Part shown: positions 12,061 through 23,574 of the stretch, piece by piece | How positions within the stretch are numbered: the first letter of the stretch is position 1 | How the letters are laid out: each line of letters begins with the position of its first letter | Assembly (NCBI GenBank): GCA_038503035.1 | Contig: JAVSML010025531.1 | Coordinates: forward strand, 124,001 to 188,000 | DNA: 64,000 bases | Source: Crocodylus rhombifer | Lineage: Eukaryota > Chordata > Crocodylia > Crocodylidae | Reading direction: 5' to 3' | Position numbers and translations under genes: made by a program | Notes under the pieces: generated by a model | Seen by the model: only the letters and a program-made list of their open reading frames with translations | Told to the model about the DNA's origin: nothing | Database searches by the model: none

Positions 12061-12330
12061 GGCTGGGTAGAACAGGGGTTGGGGCTTCAGGGGGGCAAGG
12101 CAGAAAAGTGATCGGGGCCTCGGGGGGGCTGATGGGGGGAGGGATCAGCTAAGGCAGGGGTCCGGGGCCTCAGGGGGACTGGTGGGGGGAAGGGCCAGCC
12201 AGGTCAGTGGCCTCAGGGGCTGGTGGGGGGAGGGGCTGGCCAGGGCAGGGGTCAGAGACCTTGGGAGGGCAGGTGGAGAGAAGGGCCAGCCAGGGCAGGA
12301 GTTGGGAGGGCTGGTGTAGCTATTGGGGTC
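12060..12330. repeat. G-rich minisatellite (~50-60 bp units)
   Basis: Four to five imperfect units share the pattern GGCAGGGGTC...GGCCTCAGGGGG followed by CTGGTGGGGGGAGGGGCCAGCC. Unit boundaries drift, and the last unit degrades before 12,330. This is tandem repetition within a GC-rich island, not coding sequence. Confidence 0.7.
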
Positions 12331-12564
12331 CCCCCCATAGTCTCCTCCACCACTCTCCAGCCCCCTGACCCCTTACTCACCGGCACTGGAGCCCTAGTGC
12401 TGAACATGTGGCCCAGCCAGCTGCTTGTTTCAGCACCAGGGCAAGGGGCCAACCACAGAGCTGCTCTGGAAGCCAGAGCATCTCCATGGAGGACCCAGTT
12501 TCCGGTTGCCTCAGGGCATGGTCCAGGATTGTGACCTACTCCACTTTTTAAAATTTCAATTTTT

Positions 12565-12592
12565 TTAGACCCCTGGATATCCAGGGGTCTAA
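12565..12592. repeat. Perfect 28-bp palindrome
   Basis: The sequence from 12,565 to 12,592 is self-complementary without mismatch. It is centred on GGATATCC with flanking CCCCT/AGGGG and TTAGA/TCTAA. It sits between the GC-rich block and the following MITE-like sequence, so it may be a terminal hairpin of one of them. Confidence 0.85.
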
Positions 12593-12599
12593 TTTTCTA

Positions 12600-12873
12600 C
12601 CTGTGCTGCAAACTTGAAGTGCAGGAAACATTTTTTCATTCCCACATGTGCCTGTTGCCCCGCCTCAAAGGGCTTTGAGATACAGCAAGAGGCACGTGTG
12701 CGCTCGTCTGGACGTGCCCAAGTGGCACTATTTGGTCCACAGCAAAATGGATGTCTGGGCATGTGTGCTGAGGCAAAAAACCCCAGCTCAAATTTGCATC
12801 ACTTCTATTTGAGCTGCTGCAAGTACATGTGTTTGCATGTGTGGGTGCACCCCATGGGGTTATAGATGTAGGA
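12600..12873 (-). mobile_element. MITE copy, inverted relative to 10.5 kb
   Basis: The reverse complement of 12,712-12,873 matches 10,517-10,650 along most of its length. Shared phrases include TACATCTA, ACACATGCAA, TGCAGCAGCT, AAATAGAAG, TTTTTTGCCTCAG and GTGCCACTTGGG. The copy has no coding capacity. With the 10.5-kb copy it brackets about 2 kb of GC-rich DNA in inverted orientation. Confidence 0.65.
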
Positions 12874-12989
12874 CTTTCTGTCTGTCTGTCTTCTACTCTG
12901 CAGAGGGTCTCCTCAGTGGCGAAGCATAACACAAACTGATTCATGTTTTGTTGCAAGGTTAATGTTGCAAATTCAAATGTGACATGCAC

Positions 12990-13330
12990 TCATTCAGTAT
13001 AGGACAGAGAAGATATACACTGTCTCAGAGAATTCCAAGTCTAGTGTGCCAAAGAGGGTGCCAAGGGCAGCAAAGAGTGGCTGGAGATAGTCTAGGAAGG
13101 CACAAAAAAGTCTGCTCCACATCCTCCTTGCAGAACAAGGGCAGGCTACCATTGCCACCAGGTCGAAGTGGCAGAGAAAAGTGCCTGTGGTCAGGACCCT
13201 ATGCAGCAGCCACCACCAGAGGTTGCCAGTTCTCTTGGCAATGGGTCATCAGGCTGGTCAGGTTTTCTTTGGTGGTGCTGCAACTAGGTGCTGCCTCCAA
13301 GTTGGGCATGATACTCTTTGACTATCTATG
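12990..13330 (-). pseudogene. Tx1-clade LINE C-terminal relic
   Basis: On the minus strand the frame gives R-V-L-T-T-G-T-F-L, then a degraded Cys-rich segment, then L-Q-P-L-F-A-A-L and a C-terminal F-S-E-T-V-Y-I-F. This matches the order seen in the C-terminal zinc-ribbon region of Tx1-like LINE proteins (R-V-L...C-P-F-C...H...C...L-Q-P-L-F). The CPFC/H/C part is split across two frames by a small indel, so the relic is non-functional. It lies 5' of the reverse transcriptase relic on the same strand, the wrong order for one element, so it is a separate or rearranged copy. Confidence 0.65.
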
Positions 13331-13353
13331 TCTATGTGTACAATGCCTTCCCA

Positions 13354-13386
<33 letters not shown>
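13354..13386. repeat. (AC)n microsatellite
   Basis: An uninterrupted run of about 16 AC units, immediately adjacent to the 5' side of the Tx1 C-terminal relic on its strand. Confidence 0.95.
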
Positions 13387-13388
<2 letters not shown>

Positions 13389-13439
13389 CAGGAAAATGGC
13401 AGAAGTCTCTCTGTGCCTCATTCAGTCCCCATTTAATTA

Positions 13440-13920
13440 GTGGAAAATATGGTTTGGCACAGGAGAAAGGAGGTTAGACAGGTAGCACTTCACAAATGAT
13501 GTCCAGCTTTTGGTTGCCATAGAAGCATATTATAGCAACACAATGTAGACTCATGTTTGATGTTTGGATAAATACCTCAAAGTTCAATATTTGCTTAGAT
13601 CTCTTTGATTGGAATGTGGAGCTAGGGATCACTTTGTCCACAACTATTTAGGCACTTTTGCTTCCAGGCTGGGACTGAATCCAGAATTTTCACTAGGAAC
13701 AAAAGAGAGTTGAGGTCAAAATGTTGCTGAATTCTTCCAAGCTAATTGAAGTTTGACTTCATTTTTATGTGCAGGTATAGAGATGTGCACTTGAGGGCCA
13801 GTCACAATTTATCAGAACTAGTTTAGCCAGGCGTATCAAAAGGAATCAAGGCCAGCATGAAATTACTAATAGATGATAGTGACAAGGTTGGGTCAAGGAA
13901 CTAGAACTTGGGAAGAACTC
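13440..13920. other. AT-rich sequence, nothing recognised
   Basis: I see no gene, RNA or repeat signature here. Confidence 0.5.
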
Positions 13921-13927
13921 TGCCCTG

Positions 13928-14012
13928 CTAGGCTATGTGACTTCAGGCAAGTTGCATATTAGCATCTCAGTAGCTTAGTTTCCTCATCTGTCAAGTACAT
14001 AATAATTTTGCA
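13928..14012 (+). mobile_element. MIR-like SINE 3' part
   Basis: The order GGCTATGTGACTTCAGGCAAGTT, then CTCAG, then TTTCCTCATCTGTCAAGTA follows the MIR consensus core and tail (TGTGTGACCTTGGGCAAGTT...TTTCCTCATCTGTAAAAT). It is an ancient, diverged copy without its tRNA-like head. Confidence 0.7.
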
Positions 14013-14939
14013 TAGTAGCAGAAGATTTTCTGATGAAAGGCACAAAACATGTAAAGGAATATAATTATGGAGTAGGTGTAGGTAGAAGACGGTATGAAAT
14101 CAATTGCCTGGAGAGGTTAGCTTCTAACTCTTATGGGACCTATTCATATCACTATTGGTGAATATAAGCTTTCTATTACACAGATAGCTATGCCTATATT
14201 TTTGTACATATATTTCCTTTCTTTATATTTGTTGTCAGATTCTTGACATATTATCAGCAATCTACCCAGACTATTTCTGCAGCAAATAACTCTTATAAAA
14301 AGAATGAAAAGCCCACTTAAAAAATCTAAACCTTTTATGATGCATTATTCACTACATACATTTTTAACAGAAGCACTGTGTACACAATCTGTTCATCTTG
14401 CACTGGGATTTCTAGTCATTTTTTTGATATTTTGCTTTGTGCTAACTGTTGCACCTAGCCCTAATACATTTTTCATAATAATAAAAAGTAGTTGTGAAGG
14501 CACAAAGAATAAAACAGTAGAGAAATGTAGAATAATGGCATTAACCTCAATATGCTTTTCACATGGTTCACAGGAATTGCCAGTTTTAATAACAGCCATA
14601 CATCTCCAAGGACCTATTTGTTTTGAAATAATTTACTGTTGCAAATTCAGACATGAAAGTTCTTTGACCTGAGAGTTTGGCAACTCAGAGAGTAGAAAAC
14701 AAGACTAACAAACCTAAATGTATTAAAATATTTTGGAGCATTATAAATACATTGTTAAGCCACAACCCAGATTCAAGAATATTTTAAACCCTTTTTATGT
14801 AGTTTTGATTGGATGTTTTGCACAGAACAGGTGCAAAATGCATGCCTTTTAAGTGTGAACTTTAGTGATTTATTAAATTTGTTATCGTTTGTGGAGAGTG
14901 ACTGAATATTTTGTGCACCTAAGATCTAGGCAACACAAG
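14012..14939. other. AT-rich sequence with a chance open frame
   Basis: A 122-codon frame (14,304-14,672, +) has a hydrophobic middle, but no homology that I recognise, no GC-content shift and no supporting splice or promoter context. I treat it as chance. Confidence 0.5.
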
Positions 14940-15047
14940 GAGACTATTGGCTCTGGATTTAGGACCCAGAGGCCTTGTTTCCAGGGGTATATATGCCAAT
15001 TCCCAAAAAACAAACCTTTAAAATACCATTTCTAAGCCAACAGAGAC
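14940..15047 (-). mobile_element. 98-bp LTR deletion derivative with 5-bp target duplication
   Basis: The element proper spans 14,945-15,042 and is flanked on both sides by GAGAC (14,940-14,944 and 15,043-15,047). Its left 25 bp (TTGGCTCTGGATTTAGGACCCAG) and right ~45 bp (ending TAAGCCAACA) match the two ends of the 884-bp solo LTR at 35,534-36,417, but about 785 bp of the middle is missing. On the minus strand it starts TGTTGGC and ends GCCAATA. It therefore has LTR termini and a retroviral-type 5-bp duplication but no room for promoter or polyadenylation sequence. It arose either by internal deletion after insertion or from a miniature LTR lineage. Confidence 0.85.
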
Positions 15048-16208
15048 CTTCTTTGCTCCCCTATATTAAATTACTCTTATAAATGCCTGGAGTTTTATAA
15101 AGAGGGCTGTGACTATACACAACAAGGATTTAATGTCCTACATACATATATTTTAAGCATTTATTTTGGTTTAAATGCTTCGTCTGACTAAAAAAAAATC
15201 TTAGCAAAGTAACCTTGAAACTTTCAATGCACATATTCTTTTTAATACAAGTATTTCTTCTATGGTAAATAAGATGGAAAGGAACTATTAACCTGAACTC
15301 CCTACCAGTGTCTTAAAATAAAGTTTAACTTGTGGACTCATTCTTTCTTACCAGTTGGAAGTTTCCCTTTGGGCTTGTCATAATGAAAATCAATCTTTGC
15401 AGGGCTGTGTGGAACTATTCAGGAAGCTAGCTGAAACATATGGGAACAAAGGCTCCTGAAATATAAGATACCTCCTGAAAGGGAAAATTGTCTCACACCT
15501 GAACACAGACAAGGATTGTTCTCAGCAAGTTGTCTTCACGGTGTGGCATTTACTATCTCGATGCCAAGTAGAGGTAAACAGGTCTTTGCTCTGCCCCTTG
15601 GAAAGAGGTTTCCCGAACGATGCCTTTCAAAATACTAATTATATTCAAATTAAAAATGCTATTGAATTTCAAACCATTAACTGAAGAGAGTGAACATAAA
15701 ATAACACCTTCAAGTGGTAGAAATGATCACAGAAACTGTGTATTACTGGTTATGGTAACCATGGACTTCTCTCCAGGTTTATTCACAAGGCTGAATATGC
15801 TTTTGACCCAAGGTCCAATACGTATATTTAAACATGCCTCTCCCACCCCCCCAACACACACACTTTAAAAGAAAGCATGAGCCAGCTATTAATTTTTCCA
15901 AGTAGGGGGTAGGACATGGCATAGATATGAGGACAACCAAACAGCTGTCTCATGGAAGTAGACCATCTGCAGTAGTATGCCCACAGAAACTATGACATTT
16001 AAAAGGCTTTTCAAGTACCCAGCTGAAGAAACCTAACTACAGAAGTGATGGCCTGGTAGATGCAATGAATATTTAATCTGCAGTGGTCCACAGACTTCTC
16101 TGTGGACTTCTATGATAACCTGGCTGATGAAACAGAAGATTAAAATGCTAGAGATAAGGAACTAAATCTTATTTATGTTGACAATGATATAAGGAATGCT
16201 TTTGCAAG

Positions 16209-16250
16209 TTTGATAAGAGAGGCTAAGAATTTGATAAGAGAGGCTAAGAA
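16209..16250. repeat. 21-bp perfect tandem duplication
   Basis: Two identical 21-bp units (TTTGATAAGAGAGGCTAAGA plus A) lie directly next to each other. The identity suggests a recent slippage event. Confidence 0.95.
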
Positions 16251-16489
16251 TCCAATATCCTTTAGTGCCATAGTCCCAGATCATGAAACTATTGAATAGT
16301 GAGCTGTCTAGTCACTGATATATGCTGTTTTTTTAATGCAGCATGGGGCTACACATACAGATACAAATTCAAACATAGCCGGAAATATTTTTGGTTGAAT
16401 TCAGTTAGGCAAATCGTACAAAAGGTCTGGGCTTGAATTCTAAGGGTGGCTGTTTCTTGTATATATGATTTTTTGAAATACTTTGCAAT

Positions 16490-16550
16490 ACAGGATCTGG
16501 GTTAGATGAACCTGTGGTTTGATCCAACATAGCATTTCACCAGCATTAAT
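16490..16550 (+). mobile_element. Possible CR1 3' relic
   Basis: The stretch GGGTTAGATGAACCTGTGG followed by TTTGATCCAACATAGCA resembles the 3' UTR of one CR1 lineage (GGACTAGATGGACCATTGGTCTGATCCAGTATGGCA). It is very short and diverged. Confidence 0.4.
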
Positions 16551-19500
16551 CAGCATTAACTTTGCTGGATATAGGCTGAACCACAATGATACTTAAAAAA
16601 AAAAAATCCTATTTTAGTTCATAAAGTTTCTATTTTGTCCCTAATAATAATATGATGGGATGAGCTGAAATCTCAGAACTCCGAGGACATTTGAACTCTG
16701 AGGAAGCTAGATTTTGCAGTTTGTGCCCATGTCTGGTTTTGGCCATTCCCTAGATGCAAATTTTAATAATCACCTAAAATGATCTTTTCCTTCTTCATTT
16801 TTTTGTCATTGTTCTCAGCATTTGGGGGATGGTAATGATTGGCAATGGTTTTAAAATGTCTGATTTACTGCGTCTTCATAATTGTGTATAATATAACTGG
16901 ATGAAATTGAAGATGTTTTGTTAAGTTTACTTGTAAGAAAAATTGATAGTATAAACAGCAGAAGAATAGCTTACATATTTCATGCTTCTGTTACCTTTAC
17001 TATGCCTACTTAATTTTTTGGTTTTTCATTACATGTTGATAATGTGTTTGTAATTTAGCTTGGTGTCGAAATGAGTAAACCATGCTATTAAATCTTGTAT
17101 TATTTTACCATTATACAAGAGCACATTTAAATTGTCATTTTAAATCAGCATATAAGCCAATGCAAAGACTTTAATATGCTGCCTGGATGTGTATCTGTAC
17201 TGAATTAAATAATGACTCGCCAGTCTCTTCTGCTAAATGTAGTGAGATAGCTAGTTAGCGTGATATGCCCAGGCAAATGTATTGTTGCAATGACAGAAGC
17301 AGTGCCCTGTGGTGATTACATTGGCAGCTGACTTGATTCTTCTTGATAAATTGACTCATGGTGTCCTTTCTGTAGGAGAAACAAATATATATTTAAAAAG
17401 CTCACATGCGAATGGTATAATAGGCTGAATATCACTGTATGACTTTGCACCAGAGGAGCTCTTTAGTTTCCCAATAACACAGTCCTTAAAGTATGCACCA
17501 AACAAATAAATGCAACCAAACCTTTCTGCCACTTTCTAGACACTTAAGGAGGACCCCTTTGCCAGCTCTGGCTCCCAGGCCAGCAGCTTGGCTCCCTCTG
17601 GCAGCTAGTTGAAGTCTCCACTTGCTTCCTTTTCTCAAATTGTTCCTTGCCAGTCTTTCCTCTCAGTCAATGGGGTGCTCCCTCATTCCCAGGAGACCCA
17701 CAGCTAAATACCCTTAACAGGGCTGTCTGACCACGCTTAAAGGGACAAGCCATTGTGTTATGATAACCCTGCAAGTATCCTCTTATTAAATATTTTCTTC
17801 ACGTTCTATTGATAAATCCATGTCTTCTGTAAAATATATTTACTTGGAAATTATACACACACTCCATAGTATATATGCAATATGTTTGGGTTTTAAAATA
17901 GAAAACTGTTGCAGTTTTACCTTTTGTATTTCAAAGATTTGATTTTTCTGTACATTGTGACAGTATCCTCCAGGCAAGTAAAGCAGTGTTGTTTAAAATC
18001 CTTGCTATAGAAAAGGTGATACATTATTAATGCCTTAATGTAACTGGAAATATTTAGTCTAACCTACCTTTGCCGTGTAGTGAAGAAAAATGTTATTTCA
18101 CATTGTCAAATATATAGGCTGGAAATTTTGTTAAGAACCTTTTTCCACATGAAAATTCATGAAAGAATGTGGAAACATTTTCTGTAGAATAAGTCTACTC
18201 AATTAGCACACTATTTCTTCAGAGGGTATTAACTTAAACAAAAACAGAGAGAAAGTTACTGTTGATATCACATGTACTGCTGAAAAACACTATATTTAGT
18301 AGGGCATTAGCACTTTTCCACCTCCTTTAGTTGTTGCCTTTGTATATATCAGAAATAACTCAAGGTGGTGGAAGGTGAAGATGGAATAGAAGAAAAGTGT
18401 TTCTTGTAAATGTGAGCCAGTGAGATAATAGGATTAAAATAACTAACTAAATCTCTTCTTGTTCACAGAGACAGACTTAATGTAATTCTAAGGTTCTTCC
18501 TATATTTTTCCAACTGACCCACAGAGCAACATTTGTGTACAGTGCACTTTCCTTTTTCTCAGCTGTTGTTTAAAAATGCATTCAATTTACATTTCAAACC
18601 TAGCTTTAGAATGATATTTTTGATTCATACTCCATTCAAAAAGAGCCACAATGCACAAACCTCCGATGATATACTGCAATGGTATTTATTGATAGTAGAA
18701 AAATAAATCCTGACATTAAAATTTATGGAGGATTAATGGCTCCTTTTAAAAGACTAAGGGAGCTGGTTTTATTTAAATCAATCTTTACTGTAATGAAATC
18801 TAGAACACTCCTACACAAAGCAAGATGAATGATTTGTGTCAGATAAATAATGGTGCTGAAAGCCATTATCTCTATCTTTTATTTACCTGCAAGTTCTTCC
18901 CGTAAGTTAATAACAATGCTTCTAAATGCTTTTAATATGTGGACTTCAAAAGCATAAGGCACCATTTTCCAAACGTGCATGTGCCATTTGTACTTGTTTC
19001 ATATCATGTGTAGCTAGTTCTGTAGGCCATGATTTTTACCAATGCTGTCACTTAGGCATACATCTAATATAATATAGACACACTCCTTTATTTTTTTATG
19101 AGGCCTAAATAAAAACGCAAGAAACTATCATAACTAAATCACATTGTACAAAGATGGGGCAAAAAGAACAAGCCAGATGTGTGCACTTTTCATTGTAAGC
19201 TTTAGAAATAAAAGAAGATTGTTCACATCTTGACCCCCCATTCTTTTCTAAAATGTCTGTTTTTTTAGATTTTACCCCCTCCTACTTTTACACTGAAAGT
19301 ATTCAAGTACACTGAACACTGTTGTAGAAGAGGAGATATGCTAGTGGTTAGCTGGGGCCACATTGGACTTAAGACACCTGAGCTCTGCCTTTGTACACTG
19401 GAAGAAGAGCTGATGTTAGAGCTCAATATATAGGAGTGTCTGGCTCTATGAAGCTGCCCCTTTTGGTTACATTCAAGTGTAAGGTTTTACTATTTAATTA

Positions 19501-21865
19501 AATAATTCTAAGAAATCTTTTTACCCCTTAGAAATGTAATTTCCTACATTTTTAAAGTTTTGTAATTTTGCAGAAAAGGGGAAAAAACCCAGCTAGGCTG
19601 ATGCACTGGAAATCCAGTTTTAAACAGGCATGCAGGGCCCAATAAATCAGATTTGGCTGCTTATAAGGATTGAGTACCTTTTCAGAGAATCTGTTTGAGA
19701 GATTCTCTAGCTACAAATTTAAAAGTGGTCCTTAAGTCTTGATGTCATTAGTTGGGTGATATGCAAGGCTATAAACAAGCTTATTTTATTTATTGACCCT
19801 TCCTTCTTATGCTATATTTGAAGAAACTTCAAACCTTTTTATTGATTAGTAAGGCAGAGTATAAGCCTAGATGGAATATTTTATGTTTGCATAATGTTTG
19901 CACATGTTACATTTTGGAATATGTTAAGATTTTCATATGATTCTGAACTTTTTTCTCCATTAATCCTCCATAATTGGACTCACAAGCAGTACTATATATA
20001 TTTTGCCTTTTAAGTAACAATTTTTTCCTAATGCATTAAAACATTAGGTATTGGTTTTGCAATCCATTTAGACAGAGTCCAGTAGATCTGTTGGCACCTG
20101 GTATAAAGTTCAAATTATTTGAAATTATGCATGTCAGAAATGTGTTCTTGGCAGGTAAATGTGTTTGTATAGAAAAATAAGCAAAATTGTATTACTAGCA
20201 AAGGAATTTAAAAAAAAATCTTTATGGTATAAAATCAAATTCAATCTGGGTATTATGGATTGAGCCTACATTCCTGAAACACATTACCCATGAGTGACAG
20301 ACCTCTGGCTGTAGGATTAAATTCAATGATAAATCATTCAAAGAATGGTTTTGTGCCCATTTCAGTTACAAGAAGCCTTCTAAAACTCTACTTCCCTTTG
20401 ACTCTTCACTTGTTTTGATTAATGCTAATAAATTTATGTCAGATTTCCCATCGCATTCTCTTCTGCTTTTTTTTTAAATTTATTTTGCTTTCTGAATGCT
20501 CTTAGCTTACCACACCGTGAGTAGCTTAACAAATTAGATCACTTGCATGTTCCCCTCCTTCCCCTTTCACAGCTTTAAATTCAGAGTAAAATGTCCATGT
20601 GTCCCTCAGGCCATGTCACATTGGACCCTTGCTGTCAGATTCTAAACTACTAGATTTATTTTGTGGTATTTCAGCAGATATCATAGAAGGGCAAAGTGTG
20701 AATTAAATTACAAAGCCATCCATAGGACTACAGAAAGCATAGGAATGGTTAAAAAAAAAAAGTCCCTATGTGACAGGGATTTGGGAGCCTCAGTTTATTA
20801 ATGCTGCCCTCCTCCCCACTCCCAATGCTGCTCCTCCTTTTTCTCCTTTTTCTTTTTCTCCTTCACAATGCTACCAACTTGTAAAGACTGATCACAGTCT
20901 GCAAGTGCTTGTTTTTTTGCTTCAGTCCCTAATTTCTGGAATTCTGTAATAATCAGAGAACCTTAGCTTTCTTCTTTTTTAAAGTATGATTTTGTCAATG
21001 TGGTTGGGCAGAAAAGCTTGAAAGCAACTAAAAATCCAATAGACACTGTATGTACTACTTCTAAGCCAATCTCGTGATTTTTGTGAAACTGTTCCTGGAT
21101 TCTAATTGCTCAGGATTAGCATTACAGTACTGAGGTGGAAGTCATTTTAGGATTGCAAATTATTACTTGTATTAGATCTTAATGAACAAATTGGTGAATT
21201 TTAGCTATCTCTAATGATGGAAAAATTCTTGGGAAACTGACATTTTGTTCACATTTTACTGAGTTTGTCTTTCGAATGTTATTTATTCTATGCATGGCAT
21301 AGGAAAAGTTTATGTATAAACTGTGTGAGCTCAGCTGTCTAAGTTATTAGTGAGTAGGTACATGGGATAGTCCCGTTCCTTGATTGGACAGGCATAACCA
21401 TTTTTTATTCTCAGGGTTGTATGAAGTAATAGTATGATTGTATGACCTTTACTTGTGAACTATGTTATCAGGGGATTCTTTTAACTTTTTAAATTTCCTC
21501 TGCTTCAGCGTTCTCATGGCAGGCTTATGGAATGTCATGCTGTGTTAAACTACGTCCTATGCCACAGAAAATTATCCCATATTCATTGCTTTCATTTCCA
21601 TGTATTTTTATTAGTATGTGTGCTGTGTAAGGTCTTTAAAAAGTTAGCATAAATGGTTCACTATTTTCTTTTTGTATGGGACTGTAGAAATGTAGTCTAC
21701 CTTTAGTATTAAGCATTGTTTGATATATAACATAATATATAATGTACATATATTTTATATATTTTATGAGATCATCTTCAGTTTGTTGCAGGAAAAGAAG
21801 ACCAAAAATCGGCTTTATCTTAATGAGCTGTATTGAGGCTGAAGGAAAGAAATGTGTTCTAGGTC

Positions 21866-22335
21866 AGGGACAGAAGTTACACATCAACCAGTATAAGCAA
21901 TAGGAAACCAACTCAAATCTGTAATACAACAGAAGTTCAGTGCACGTAAACTGCTTTCAAATGGCCGAATCCAGTTTAAGATAAACCTGGACGGATGTAG
22001 TATCAGACTTAACTGCTTTAGATTAAATCAGTTTATTTGTCCCAGATCCCCTCTAGATTCAAGTTAACCCACAGTCTCCCAGCATCTCAAGATGCTTTGC
22101 ACCTTCTCTGCAAACTGCCCTGTACAAGGTGGGTGGGCTAGCCTTGGCCTAAGCAGTCTGTTTCAGCCAAGCAGCAGGAATGCTCTAGCAACCCCCAGCT
22201 TCTAGCATGGGCCACTGCAGGCATGTGGCTGCAGTTCCAGAATCAAAAGTGAATGTCTGTTCACTTGCTTATGGGTTAAATCTACACAATTTAGACTGAC
22301 CTGCAAAGATCATATAAATTCAGTCTCTGGATTTT
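21866..22335 (+). repeat. Unclassified dispersed repeat, copy A (cf. 62.7 kb)
   Basis: From about 21,866 to 22,100 this aligns with 62,735-62,960. Shared phrases are TTCAGTGCRCRTAAAC, TTTCAAAATGGC-like, AGATAAAC, GTATCAGACTTAACTG, CAGTTTAT, CCCAGCATCYCARGATGC and TTTGCA. After the match both copies run into different GC-richer DNA. No coding capacity or defined ends were found; a DNA transposon without coding is likely. Confidence 0.7.
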
Positions 22336-23328
22336 TGACTGCCTGTACTTAGCCTTAAAGGAAATTTTGTTTGCCAGAATAACCCCCCCCCCTTTTTTTT
22401 TAATTTAACCAAACTTTCTCAAAAAGTAAACGCATTCTCTTTAAATATTTTTCTCTTAAATTATTGCAAGTGTTCTGTAATATTTTTTCTTCTTTTTCAT
22501 TTACCTTAATGAAAAGCACTTTTTGTGCTCTCTTTTTGTGCTCTTCCTTCCTATTATGCAACAAAGCAATTTTGTTCAGATAATGGCATGATTTTTAAAA
22601 ATTGCTATCTGCAAATTTTGAGCTTGTAATCATAGAACTCTCCCTGAGAGTTCATGCAATCAAAAAAGAATTGCTCAAAGGGGGTGCAACCATTTCTAAA
22701 ATGAATTCATCTTAACTTTTAAATGAATACTTGTATAAAGCTTTTTTTATTCACCTTCCTCATGTATATAGGGGACTCAAAATAAAATGATGTTAATAGC
22801 TTTGGTTATTTGGATGTTGTAAAATGACTTGAAGAAATGAAGTAATCTGTTTAGTTGATGAGGCTTTCACAACATGTAGTTTACTATGGTACCCTTCACT
22901 CCTGAGTGTGTTTAGATTGTATTTGATGTATCATTGATAAAGTACGTCCTTCATTTGAAATTCTTCTCTTAATCTCTCAGACAATGAGAACTGTCATGGC
23001 AAAGAAACAGAGAGAATGAATATCTAACAAAATAGCTTGAAGTATCCATTTAAGAAACAGCATGGCAGGGTGGTACCTGGATGAGCTGGCATGTCCCCCA
23101 ACTTACTAGGACACAATCTTTTCCCTCTTCTGCCACAATATACACTGCTCAAGGTTTATTTCACTGAAAAAAATCCCCAGAACTAGTGGGGAACTGCTTT
23201 GGTTATTCTTTTTAATCATCAGAGCAAAAAATCCTGATTTACACAACAACCAGTCTCTGCAAAATATGTTTAAATGACAGTTACCCTGTCCTTTATCCTC
23301 TCACTCCTATTTCTTTGTCACACTATGG
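22336..23328. other. AT-rich sequence, nothing recognised
   Basis: Homopolymer-rich (for example C8 then T8 near 22,383-22,400). No gene or assignable repeat was seen. Confidence 0.5.
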
Positions 23329-23329
23329 G

Positions 23330-23574
23330 CACATTTACATGAGATTCCTAATGCGCAGTAGACTACTTTTATTGTGCATTAGCACATCATGGCAAAAACT
23401 GTGCTAATGCACAGTAGAATTAGTCTACTGCACATTAAGCACCTCAGAAAGGCCGTGTTCTGTTGCTACTGTGCATTAATGCCTGCAACTGTGAGTTTAT
23501 GCAGTATGTCATATTACAGGTACAAAAACGTAATGTGCCATAGCAATGGCACTTTAATACATGTGAAGATGTGT
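23330..23574. mobile_element. MITE, 'TACTGTGCAGTAG' family, copy 2
   Basis: The left end GGGCACATTTACATGAGA pairs with the right end TCACATG-like...GATGTGTCTGC as imperfect inverted repeats. The interior repeats the units TGCGCAGTAG, TGTGCATTAG and TGCTACTGTGCATTA seen in the copies at 7,045 and 43,012. It is non-coding; the target duplication is unresolved. Confidence 0.6.

Larger units (their letters stand above)
15048..21860. other. Repeat-poor AT-rich stretch
   Basis: Nearly 7 kb with almost no recognisable transposons apart from a doubtful CR1 relic at about 16,490 and a short tandem duplication at 16,209. Many short A/T homopolymers occur. No exon-like open frame with splice sites stands out. 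Absence of young repeats can reflect a constrained regulatory or intronic region, but from sequence alone I cannot show conservation. Confidence 0.5.

Noticed and set aside
13354..13386. Short-unit array considered as a CRISPR or telomere-like array
   Set aside because: A plain dinucleotide run; no spacers, no TTAGGG units anywhere in the window.
14304..14672. 122-codon frame with hydrophobic middle, candidate membrane protein
   Set aside because: AT-rich, no recognisable family, no splice or promoter context; chance length for this composition.
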